Assembly: GCF_016097555.1 (NCBI RefSeq)
Contig: NC_054711.1
Location: 31,592,053 to 31,656,052 of the forward strand
Source: Gigantopelta aegis
Lineage: Eukaryota > Mollusca > Gastropoda > Neomphalida > Peltospiridae
Length of the DNA stretch: 64,000 nucleotides
Direction: 5' to 3'
Shown: in pieces, positions 24,164 through 37,200 of the stretch
Layout of the letters: the number at the start of each line of letters is the position of its first letter
How positions within the stretch are numbered: position 1 is the stretch's first letter
Translations under genes and position numbers: made by a program
Notes under the pieces: model-generated
Databases searched by the model: none
The model's input: the letters and a program-made list of their open reading frames with translations, nothing else
What the model was told of the DNA's origin: nothing

Positions 24164-25929
24164 GTTGCCGTGACAACAAGAATCTCTACAAAATCTATGA
24201 TATCACCATGACGATGGCAGTGAGGAACAGCTAAGGAAGAGCAAGGTGGGTGGGAGGTCTCTCCACCACAGTTACCTTGGCAACAACGAGAAATGTATGT
24301 AAGTGATGAGGGGCCATCTTTATACAGTTGCGCGTCCACGTGTGTGTATGCGATCGCGGACACGAATGCGGCTAAAATCCGACACAATGAAATAACATAG
24401 GATTGGCTAGCTCTGGACTGGCAGTAAACTTCGCCAAATTATTTATTAAACTTCAAAAATTACAGTAACCCAGTTATTTTCCAGCAAAATATCAATTATT
24501 TCATAAAATTATTTCGCCAAATTAAAATAAAATTAGCCGTTTGTGTTTTTTAAATTCGCAATTGATGAATTTGACAAATGCCAGAGCTAGTGGCTGTCTC
24601 CACCTGTCTGGTGTGGAGTGTCGTCCGGGTTACAGCTGCAGATAGCCTGGAGTAGTCAGTAGTCGCGCTCGTAATAATACGGACAAACAGTAAAATAATC
24701 ATGTACATGTAGTTGGACCAGTGCTGTATATATACAGGTAGTATATATATTTGTTGTTAATAGCTACTGCCAAATTCATCTGTTATAGCAAGTTTTTAAA
24801 TAGAACCCACTTTTGGCGTACTATCTAAAACGTAATGAATAGTCACACACTCCATTCTATTTATATGTTCGGCAATTTTATCTCATGATCCTTGTATATG
24901 GTATTAGAGAAAACAGACTTTTTACTGATGAAAGAACAAATGATGTAAATCACTTATCGAAATGTTTTTCATTTTAGGTATAATATGATATTGGACCAGG
25001 AAGTATTGTCTTTTCATTTGTTGGTGAATATGACGTCACTGGTTCGCGCATGTTCGTGAGCTTTAGAAAAATGATGCCATGCACGACTTTTGAAGAAGTT
25101 TGTTTTGTTTGACGACACCACTAGAGCACATTGATTTATTAATCATTGGCTATTTGGCAAATTTTGATATATAGTTTTAGACAGAAAACCCTATACATTT
25201 TTCGCAGGACTTTTGATGCGTGCGATTATTGATTACTCCACAATATCAATTTTTTTTGCCCCCGACCAGATCATGTAACGGTAGATACAGAAATGTGTCC
25301 ACAAGCACACACTGTCAAGTGGATACATCGTATTGGTAACCACATGAACAGACACACACACAAAATATATCCGAATCCGAATCAGTGTCCACACCAACCA
25401 GCACAAGTTAAAAACTAAAAATTCCTTAATGATTGTAAGGTAAAGATAAAAAGATGCTATGTCAGTGGCTGCTCCTTACCATGGCAACGAGGAAGGAAAA
25501 TTGTCACATCTGCAACACTGCAAAAATTTACAGATCGGAGAGTTTCTCTGGCAACAAGGATAACCGTCATGGATTTAATTCACAACCCAGCAATAACGCA
25601 ACCATCTGTCAACAGTTGCCATGGCAATGACAATACGTGTCACAGACCTGTGACAGCAACATGAAAGCATCCCACAGTTTCCATGGCAACAAGGATAAAA
25701 CTGTCACAGATATGTCACACAGCAATCCACGTTTCCATTAAACAAGAATAAAACTGTCACAGATACGTCACACAGCAATCCACGTTTCCATGGCAACAAA
25801 GATAAAACTGTCACAGATATGTCACACAGCAAAATCCACGTTTCCACGGCAACAAGGATAAGACTGTCACAGATATGTCACACAGCAATGGAAGGCATCA
25901 CGGTCCTGTCTGGCAGTAACCATGGCAAC
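24164..25929. promoter_or_regulatory. Cluster of X-box-like (RFX-type) palindromes beyond the ORP stop codon
   Basis: Copies of GTTNCCATGGNAAC-like sequence: 24164 (GTTGCCGTGACAAC), 24271 (GTTACCTTGGCAAC), 25476, 25542, 25615, 25677 and 25784 (both GTTTCCATGGCAAC), 25840 and 25916 (GTAACCATGGCAAC). Several match the RFX X-box consensus. From 25670 on they sit in a degenerate 55-bp tandem unit. Whether they bind RFX proteins, form RNA hairpins in the 3' UTR, or are by-products of the repeat is not known. Confidence 0.5.
25095..25205 (-). repeat. SINE fragment, reverse
   Basis: 'tgacgacaccactagagcac' and 'cagaaaaccctatacatttt'. Confidence 0.65.
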
Positions 25930-25961
25930 AAGACTTGTTGCTCAGCAAAAAACATTTCATT

Positions 25962-26067
25962 TCACCAGAGTTTTACGAAGGACATCCGACTGAATCCGGG
26001 ATCTTTGCGAGCCTCCCAGTATTGCTTTGTGAAGTCGTACACTTCCTTGTCATTCGTCATCGTCTTT
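25962..26067 (-). CDS. OSBPL3/6/7: ORP terminal exon, residues 518-552 and stop
   Basis: Acceptor tatttctccag. Reads [20 protein letters not shown] and [17 protein letters not shown] at 25962-25964. The length and the W.. YWE.RKD.GF..LW ending match ORP3-group C-termini. Confidence 0.93.
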
Positions 26068-29000
26068 CTGGAGAAATAAATAAATAAATATCATTATTAT
26101 CCACATAGTTCAAGATATTCATGGACAACAACGAATGATGTCATTTTGGGAAGCGAAGTCTAAGCTTTGTGTAATTGCTTCTCAAAATGACGTCATTTCA
26201 TCATCTCCTAGTTACATTTGAAACATTTTGACATGGTCCTAGCTTGTTCAGGCCCATAGCCAATGGGGGGGGGGGGGGGGGGGGGGGGTCAGGGGTGTCA
26301 GTCGACACCCCCCCACCAGTGGCTCTTTTTTTCCAATATGCCCCTGGACCCCCCCATGAGCCTCACCATAAGCCTAAACAACCCCCCCCACCCCCAACCC
26401 CCACCCCCTCAAAATCCTGGCTACGGGCCTGTGTTATAAAAATAATAATATGTATAATTGTTGATAATAAAGAAATTATTACACTTGCGTGTGAATCGTA
26501 CTGATTTGACAAAACTCGTGTCAGGATTTATGTATTACCCTGGCTGTCGTTCTGGCAATACAAAAATCCTGACTCTCGTTTCGTAAAATCAGTACGACAC
26601 ACAAGCTGGTATAATAATCTCTAATTATCAGTCACAGTTAGCAGTGAGCAGTGAGTTAGAGATTAGCAACAGTCAAGCAGGAATAAAATAGAGATGGATG
26701 GCCAAACAAAAGGATGAAACACTAAATGGATGAATGGACAGATGGACGGACGGACGGACGGACAGAAGGAACACTCGTTGGATGGATGGATAAGCACTTT
26801 CTGACCAACATATACCACTTGTGTAGCACTAATTGGAATGAGAAAACCTCCCAGTTCTTATCATGCGCTTTAGAAATTATAAGAACAAGAGACTGGTTAA
26901 GAGTAACTTTACTTCTAATGATCTTACTAAAACCAGCGTGGCTCTGTCTTGTTACATCCGACTCATTGACACTGAAAGGTAGTGTATTCCTAGAAGTGTG
27001 AATTATAACAACTACGAGAGACTGGTTGAAGAGGACGCTAGCTCTAATGACCTTACTAAAACCAGCGTGGCTCTGTCTTGTTACATCCGACTCATTGACA
27101 CTGAAAGGTAGTGTATTCCTAGAAGTGTGAATTATATCAACTACGAGAGACTGGTTGAAGAGGACGCTAGCTCTAATGACCTTACTAAAACCAGCGTGGC
27201 TCTGTCTTGTTACATCCGACTCATTGACACTGAAAGGTAGTGTATTCCTAGAAGTGTGACATATCAACTACGAGAGACTGGTTGAAGAGTAACTTTACTT
27301 CTAATGATCTTACTAAAACCAGCGTGGCTCCGTCTCGTTACATCCGACTCATTGACACTGAAAGGTAGTGTATTCCTAGAAGTGTGAATTATATCAACTA
27401 CGAGAGACTGGTTGAAGAGGACGCTAGCTCTAATGATCTTACTAAAACCAGCGTGGCTCTGTCTTGTTACATCCGACTCATTGACACTGAAAGGTAGTGT
27501 ATTCCTAGAAGTGTGAATTATATCAACTACGAGAGACTGGTTGAAGAGGACGCTAGCTCTAATGATCTTACTAAAACCAGCGTGGCTCTGTCTTGTTACA
27601 TCCGACTCATTGACACTGAAAGGTAGTGTATTCCTAGAAGTGTGACTTATATCGACTACGAGAGACTGGTTGAAGAGGACGCTAGCTCTAATGACCTTAC
27701 TAAAACCAGCGTGGCTCTGTCTTGTTACATCCGACTCACTGACACTAAAAGGTAGTGTATTCCTAGAAGTGTGAATTATATCAACTACAAGAGACTGGCT
27801 GAAGAGTAACTTTACTTCTAATGATCGTACTAAAACCAGCGTGGCTCTGTCTTGTTACATCCGACTCATTGACACTGAAAGGTAGTGTATTCCTAGAAGT
27901 GTGAATTATATCAACTACAAGAGACTGGTTGAAGAGTAACTTTACTTATAATGATCTTACTAAAACCAGCGTGGCTCTGTCTTGTTACATCCAAATCATT
28001 GACACTAAAAGGTAGTGTATTCCTAGAAGTGTAAATTATAACAATTACAAGAGACTGGTTGAAGAGGACGCTAGCTCTAATGACCTTACTAAAACCAGCG
28101 TGGCTCTAAAAGGTAGTGTATTCCTAGAGTTGTGAATTATAAGAACTAGAGAGTAACTTTGGCTCTTACGATCTTACTGAAACCAGTTTGGCTCTGTCTT
28201 GTTACATCCGACTCATTGACACTGAAAGGTAGTGTATTCCTAGAAGTGTGAATTATAACAATTACAAGAGACTGGTTGAAGAGTAACTTTACTTCTAATG
28301 ATCGTACTAAAACCAGCGTGGTTCTGTCTTGTTACATCCAACTCACTGACACTGAAAGGTAGTGTATTCCTAGAAGTGTGAATTATATCAACTACAAGAG
28401 ACTGATTAAGAGTAACTTTACTTCTAATGATCTTACTAAAACCAGCGTGGCTCTGTCTTGTTACATCCGACTCATTGACACTAAAAGGTAGTGTATTCCT
28501 AGAAGTGTGACATATCAACTACAAGGGACTGGTTGAAGAGTAACTTTATTTCTAATGATCGTACTAAAACCAGTGTGGCTCTGTCTTGTTACATCCGACT
28601 CATTGACACTGAAAGGTAGAGTATTCCTAGAAGTGTGACTTATATCGACTACGAGAGACTGGTTGAAGAGTAACTTTATTTCTAATGATCGTACTAAAAC
28701 CAGCGTGGCTCTGTCTTGTTACATCCGACTCATTGACACTGAAAGGTAATGTATTCCTAGAAGTGTGAATTATAAGAACAAGAGACTGGTTAAGAGTAAC
28801 TTTACTTCTAATGATCTTACTAAAACCAGCGTGGCTCTGTCTTGTTACATCCGACTCATTGACACTGAAAGGTAGAGTATTCCTAGAAGTGTGACTTATA
28901 TCGACTACGAGAGACTGGTTGAAGAGTAACTTTATTTCTAATGATCTTACTAAAACCAGCGTGGCTCTGTCTTGTTACATCCGACTCATTGACACTGAAA

Positions 29001-32000
29001 GGTAGTGTATTCCTAGAAGTGTGACTTATATCGACTACGAGAGACTGGTTGAAGAGGACGCTAGCTCTAATGATCTTACTAAAACCAGTGTGGCTCTGTC
29101 TTGTTACATCCGACTCATTGACACTGAAAGGTAGTGTATTCCTAGAAGTGTGACTTATATCGACTACGAGAGACTGGTTGAAGAGGACGCCAGCTCTAAT
29201 GATCTTACTTAAACCAGCGTGGCTCCGTTTCCCCGTCTTTCTTCCGCCGCTCTCGTTGATTGTATTCCAGACGCTGTTTCTCGGCCTCGGCTTCGGTTAT
29301 ACGACCTTCCTCCAGTAACCTGCAACACGAGGGAAACCTAGGTCACAGTCACTGGACTGGTTAAAGACAGGGCTAGCTCTGGGTAACAAAGTTAAAAGTT
29401 TAGTTTTGTTTAACAACACCACTAGAGCACACTGATTTATCAATCATCGCCTATTGGATGTCAAACATACGGTAATCTTGACATAAGTCTTAGAGAGGAA
29501 ACCCACTATATTTTTCAATTAGTAACAAGGGATCTTTTATATGCACCATCCAATAAATAGGATAGTACATACCACGGCCTTTGATAAACCAGTCGTGGTG
29601 CAATAGTTGGCTAAAACAAAAAATAGCCTAATGGGCCCACCGATGGGGATCGATCCTAGACTGACCATGCATCAGGTGTGCACTTTACCATTGGGCTATG
29701 TCCCGACCCTCCAGGTAAGAACATTACACCAAACTGTCTAACAATCTTCAGGTAGCACTAGACCAAATAACTTCCGGCTGGGTCAAAGTTCGAGGTGCAC
29801 CCAACTTTTGATAGAGAAGTGAACACCACAAGTCCTGTGATTGGTTATAAATGTGAGTGTGTTGGTTGTTAAAAATAATAGTTTCATCTGGGTAAAAAAA
29901 ATATGCAATTTTATTTCATCTAGTACCAATGTGTCAAGTAGCCTTGTGCTTGAAACATGTATGGGGTACCTGTAAAAAAAAAGTACCCGAATTTTGTGCA
30001 GAACTAGGGTAGTCATAGACGCTACCCGTTATCTCAGAAACAAGCAGCTTGACCCCCAATTTTTTCTGATTCACTTTAAGGTTTAAAGTTGAGCAATATA
30101 AATTAAGATTGATTATCAGTAATAAATAGGATATTAAACTCCCTTCCATTTCGTATCATGTTTATGTCCCTCATGAGATAATGTTCATTGTCATTCGCTA
30201 AAGCTCATGACAACTGAAAATTATTTCACTCCTATAAATACAGACCAGGGCCCTTTTCCACGAAACGATCTTAGTGCTAAGATCACCTTAAGTGCATAAG
30301 GTAGTGCATACGGTGATCCCAGCACTAAGATCCCTTTTTTGAACAGGGCCAAGAACTATATCTAGCAAATACACCTACACTATATTAAACATGATTTTTT
30401 TTAGCTACCTTAAAACTACGGAAGTTTGTGACATCACTACAGAATATGCCATAGTTGCGTCACAGCTTACGAGGGTTTTACAATTTCATAGCACTAAAAT
30501 AGCTTCGAAAATATGAGCCCTAATCAACTTTTTTTTATAAAGAGACACGACCATTACACTGTAAATAAACCTGATCATTAACATTTCTATAAATAGACAC
30601 GACCATTACACAGTAAATAAACCTGATCATTAACATTTCTATAAATAGACACGACCATTTCACTGTAAATAAATCTGATCATTAACATTTCTATAAATAG
30701 ACGACCATTAAACTGTAAATAAACCTGATCATTAACATTTCTATAAACAGACACAACCATTACACTGTAAATAAATCTGATCATTAACATTTCTATAAAT
30801 AGACGACCATTACACTGTAAATAAACCTGATCATTAACATTTCTATAAATAGACACGACCATTACACTGTAAATAAACCTGATCATTAACATTTCTATAA
30901 ATAGACACGACCATTTCACTGTAAATAAACCTGATCATTAACATTTCTATAAATAGACACAACCATTACACTGTAAATAAACCTGATCATTAACATTTCT
31001 ATAAATAGACACAACCATTACACTGTAAATAAACCTGATCATTAACATTTCTATAAATAGACACAACCATTACACTGTAAATAAACCTGATCATTAACAT
31101 TTCTATAAACAGACACAACCATTACACTGTAAATAAACCTGATCATTAACATTTCTATAAATAGACGACCATTAAACTGTAAATAAACCTTTAAACCTTC
31201 AAGTTAAACTACACTCTTAAATACATCTTTAAGTTAATACTACACTCTTAATACATCTTTAAGTTAACACTACACTCTTAACACATCTTTAAGTTAACAC
31301 TACTCTCTCTAAAGATCTTTTCTAACAAAACATTTGATTTTGGTTTTCTTCGTTGCCATTAAACATATACCTTTTGCAATACATAACAAGAACTTTTTTC
31401 CATCTAATCCTGTTTGTATTCTGAATGGGGAAAAAGAAAGTGATCGCAGCCTGTGACAAACCCTATTTTTTAAACACTATGGCATATTTTTCACTATTAG
31501 ACCCATTGTTGATAATTGAAACTGGACATTATTTAGATTTAATTGTTTAGGTTACTGATTTCCATATGTCCAAAGTGTTACTGGTCATCCTAGTGTTACT
31601 AACACCACGAAATGCATTTTTCATTTTTTTTTTAATGCACATGCGTCGAAGAACTAATGGTTATGGAGTAAAAAGTAAAGTTTGTTTTATTTAACGACGC
31701 CACTAGAGCACATTGATTTTTAATCTTATCATCGGCTATTGGATGTCAAACATATGGTCATTCTGACACTGTTTTTTAGAGGAAACCCGCTGTTGCCACA
31801 TAGGCTACTCTTTTTTACAACAGGCAGCAAGGGATCTTTTATTTGCGCTTCCCACAGGCAGGATAGCACAAACCATGGCCTTTGTTGAACCAGTTATGGA
31901 TCACTGGTCGGTGCAAGTGGTTTACACCTACCCATTGAGCCTTGCGGAGCACTCACTCAGGGTTTGGAGTCGGTATCTGGATTAAAAATCCCATGCCTCG

Positions 32001-34205
32001 ACTGGGATCCAAACCCAGTACCTACCAGCCTGTAGACCGATGGCCTGCCACGACGCCACCGAGGCCGGTAGGTTATGGAGTAAAGTTTTAGTCTATTTTA
32101 AAGGGTTTTTCACCATTTCAACGTCACAGACTCTTATTTCACATTGTTGTAACATTATTCAAATGTGTTACAGGTTTGCAGATTAACTCAACTTAGTGTG
32201 CATTTATATGGGTTGAAACTAGGGTAAGCGCCTTTAAATAAATTTCAAAAACTTAAAAACTGATTTAAAAAATAAATCAATCTGTTTCTCACCTTTGATC
32301 GGGTCGGAACCGAGAGTCTGTCGGTGGTAAAAACTTAATCTGATCCTTGTCGAGTTCATTAAGCTCTATAGCAAACTGCGAAAACCCGTAATACAAATCA
32401 CTGTCTTCTGGCATAGCACCTGTAACAATGAATGAATGAATGAATGAATGAATGAATGAATGAATGAATGAATGAATGAATGAATGTTTAAAGACACCTC
32501 AGCACAAAAATACACATCGGCTACTGGGTGTCAGCAAAGTGTATGGAAATATTATTTATAATGATTAAGTAAAACGATTTATATAATTATTTAAAACCAC
32601 AGTATAAAGAGCTGTGGGGAAAAAGTACAACACAATACAAATATCAAGGTAAGTATATTTTAAAACTATGTATAGAAATCAAAGTGTTTTAAAAACTTAA
32701 AATTAATTCTGAGTGGAATTGAAAAGATTCCATAACATTTCTGTTGCCAAATATATCAAATCTCGTCAGCTTCAGATGATTACACTCCACCAAACTGTGG
32801 CGCACAGTCGGTGTACACTGACAATGTTTACACTGAGGAAGCACCTGTAACAAAGTTAAAGTTTGTTTTATTTAACGACGCCACTAGACACCTATTGAAA
32901 CTTTTCTATGGTTACGACGCCACTAGACACCTATTGGAACTGTTCTATTTAACGACGCCACTAGACACCTATTGGAACTGTTCTATTTAACGACGCCACT
33001 AGTCACCTATTGGAACTGTTCTATTTAACGACGCCACTAGACACCTATTGGAACTGTTCTATGTAACGACGCCACTAGACACCTATTGGAACTGTTTTAT
33101 TTAACGACGTCACTAGACACCTATTGGAACTGTTCTATGTAACGACGCCACTAGACACCTATTGGAACTGTTCTATGTAACGATGCCACTAGACACCTAT
33201 TGGAACTGTTTTATTTAATGACGCCACTAGACACCTATTGGAACTGTTCTATGTAACGACACCAGTAGACACCTATTGGAACTGTTCTATGTAACGATGC
33301 CACTAGACACCTATTGGAACTGTTCTATGTAACGATGCCACTAGACACCTATTGGAACTGTTCTATGTAACGATGCCACTAGACACCTATTGGAACTGTT
33401 TTATTTAACGACACCACTAGACACCTATTGGAACTGTTTTATTTAACGACGCCACTAGACACCTACTGGAACTGTTCTATGTAACGACACCACTAGACAC
33501 CTATTGGAACTGTTTTAATTAACGACGCCACTAGACACCTATTTGAACTGTTTTATTTAACGACGCCACTAGACACCTATTGGAACTGTTTTATTTAACG
33601 ACGCTACTAGACACCTATTCCAACTGTTCATTACCATTACACTGTAAATAAACCTGATCATTAACATTTCTATAAACAGACACGACCATTACACTGTAAA
33701 TAAACCTGATCATTAACATTTCTATAAACAGACACGACCATTACCTGTAAATACCCCAGCACCTGTCCATTATCCAGTATATAAAAACACCAGCACATTA
33801 CTTTGTCTATAAACACCAGCACATTACCTTGTCTATAAACACCAGCACATTACCTTGTCTATAAACACCAGCACATTACCTTGTCTCCATATACAGCGAG
33901 CGGATGACGAGTGCCCACAGTAGAAAGCTTCGTTCCACTTGCCGAAGAGGTTGTGCACCACGTTGCCCTCCGGATTGAGAATCTCACCTTGAACCTCATA
34001 ACGCTTCGACGACCAGTGACTCGCCTAACAAAGTTACAAAACAAGGGTTACAAAACAAGGATTACATAGCTTTTAAATTATATGAAAAACTATTATTATA
34101 TATAATTTAGTCTGAAAAATCACTGATTTTTAAAACCTTAGTACAAATTAAACTACATCTATTTGGTGTGTTTATAGTAGTTATTTCGACATGAGAGAGA
34201 GAGAC

Positions 34206-34278
<73 letters not shown>

Positions 34279-37200
34279 CGAGAGAAAGAGAGAAGAGAGA
34301 AAGAGAGACAAATGAGGCTGAGGCAAAATATGAGAGACAAGAAACTTACTGACATCACCAAGGCTACTCTTAATATAAACCAACAAGGGAGCTTCTATAT
34401 GCACCTTCCCATGGACAGGACACTATCTACAATGGTCACTGCAATTTGGATGGGGCACTGGTTGGGATGGGAAAAAAGCCCATGTCCATAGAGAGCGATC
34501 ACGCCAACTACCCACTGCACCGGAGACAGCACTCTACAACTGAGCCCCTATAACTTACTCTGGTTGGTTACCTGCCACTAAGACATGCTACCTTTGTAAA
34601 CGTCAGCTTGAGACTATGCCACCGTTGGTTACCTGCCACTAAGACATGCTACCTTTGTAAACGTCAGCTTGAGACTATGTCGCCGTTGGTTACCTGCCAC
34701 TAAGACATGCTACCTTTGTAAACGTCAGCTTGAGACTATGCCACCGTTGCTTACCTGCCACTAAGACATGCTACCTTTGTAAACGTCAGCTTGCAGACTA
34801 TGCCGCCGTTGCTTACCTGCCACTAAGACATGCTACCTTTGTAAACGTCAGCTTGAGACTATGCCACCGTTGCTTACCTGCCACTAAGACATGCTACCTT
34901 TGTAAACGTCAGCTTGCAGACTATGCCGCCGTTGGTTACCTGCCACTAAGACATGCTACCTTTGTAAACGTCAGCTTGAGACTATACCACCGTTGGTTAC
35001 CTGCCACTAAGACATGCTACCTTTGTAAACGTCAGCTTGAGACTATGCCGCCGTTGGTTACCTGCCACTAAGACATGCTACCTTTGTAAACGTCAGCTTG
35101 AGACTATGCCACCGTTGGTTACCTGCCACTAAGACATGCTACCTTTGTAAACGTCAGCTTGCAGACTATGTCGCCGTTGGTTACCTGCCACTAACACATG
35201 CTACCTTTGTAAACGTCAGCTTGCAGACTATGTCGCCGTTGGTTACCTGCCACTAAGACATGCTACCTTTGTAAACGTCAGCTTGCAGACTATGCCGCCG
35301 TTGGTTACCTGCCACTAAGACATGCTACCTTTGTAAACGTCAGCTTGCAGACTATGCCGCCGTTGGTTACCTGCCACTAAGACATGCTACCTTTGTAAAC
35401 GTCAGCTTGCAGACTATGCCACCGTTGGTTACCTGCCACTAACACATGTTACCTTTGTAAACGTCAGCTTGCAGACTATGCCGCAGTTGGTTACCTGCCA
35501 CTAACACATGCTACCTTTGTAAACGTCAGCTTGCAGACTATGCCGCAGTTGGTTACCTGCCACTAACACATGTTACCTTTGTAAACGTCAGCTTGCAGAC
35601 TATGCCGCAGTTGGTTACCTGCCACTAACACATGTTACCTTTATAAAGGTAAGCTTGAAGACTATGCCACAGTTAGTTGCCTGCCACTATTAGGGTCAGT
35701 ATTTTAGATATCTTACCTTTATAAAGGTAAGCTTGAAGACTATACCACAGTTAGTTGCCTGCCACTATTAAGGCCAGTATTTTAGATATCTTACCTTTAT
35801 AAATGTAAGCTTGAAGACTATGCCACAGTTAGTTGCCTGCCACTATTAAGGCCAGTATTTTAGATATCTTACCTTTATAAAGGTAAGCTTGAAGACTATG
35901 CCACAGTTAGTTGCCTGCCACTATTAGGGTCAGTATTTTAGATATCTTACCTTTATAAAGGTAAGCTTGAAGACTATGCCACAGTTAGTTGCCTGCCACT
36001 ATTAAGGCCAGTATTTTAGATATCTTACCTTTATAAAGGTAAGCTTGAAGACTATGCCACAGTTAGTTGCCTGCCACTATTAAGGCCAGTATTTTAGACA
36101 TTTTACCTTTGTAAATGTAAGCTTGCAGACTATGCCACCGTTGGTTATGTACATCTCTCCGTACTGGTCGACCCAGCGCTGCCCTCCCAGCACGTTGTGA
36201 ACACACGTGGTCACTTTGTTCCACTTGTAGTGGTCCTGGAACCTGCAACACACGAATTACAGAACAGATTAAAAAGGAAAGGTATATATTTTTAATAACA
36301 CCTCAATACATTTTAAACCATGGCTATCTAGTGTCCAACATGGTTATTTTAACAATTTATCAATGGAATGAATTAGTGAACGAACGAACGAACGAACGAA
36401 CGAACGAATGAAACGAACAATGTACTGTAAAACAGAAATGAGCCTTTTATATGCACTTTTCCACAGACAGGACAGTGCATACCATGGCATTTAACAAGCC
36501 AGATTTAGGGTACTGGATGGGAGTGTGAAAAAACCTGATTCCATTTCGGGCAATTGATTTAAAAACATCTAATTGGCCACTCTATGGTATGAATTGCCCA
36601 TGAAGCCAAAAAGTCCAATGAAATTAGCACCACCGATGCTGACTGCTGCGAGTCATATGTTAAAGAATTATTCACACAGGGGCAGAGAGTGGTGGGAAGG
36701 CAAAACCCCATCAGACATAAACATACTACAACATCGATGTAATCATTTGTGAAACGGCGATAACAAAACCCCATCAGACATAAACGTACTACAACATCGA
36801 TGTAATCATTTGTGAAACGGCGATAACAAAACCCCATCAGACATAAACGTACTACAACATCGATGTAATCATTTGTGAAACGGCCGTAACAAAACCCAGC
36901 AAATGAACTTACTTGGGCAAGCAAACGTTGACCGTTCCTAATGGCTGTATCTCCATGGATTTACCCCAGAATTTGGTTTTAACTCGGATATCTGGAAAAA
37001 TAAACATGTTACATTTTTAGCCGAATAACTGACGAGAAAATACACAACTGATTTATCAAATGTGAATGAATGAATGAATGAATGAATGAATGAATGAATG
37101 AATGAATTATTGAATTATTGAATGAATGAATAATTGACTGAATGAATAAATGAATGAATGAATGAATGAATGAATGATTAAATGAATGAATGAATGGAAT

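Noticed and set aside
24061-24387. Possible small secreted Cys-rich protein on the - strand (starts MCRILAAFVSAIAYTHVDA)
   Set aside because: A signal-like start is visible, but no family, no splice support, and it overlaps X-box-like repeats beyond the ORP stop. Likely chance.
34730-35071. 113-codon open frame in the 61-bp array (+ strand)
   Set aside because: Repeat read through on the strand opposite the ORP gene; unit length changes (61/62) break it at once.
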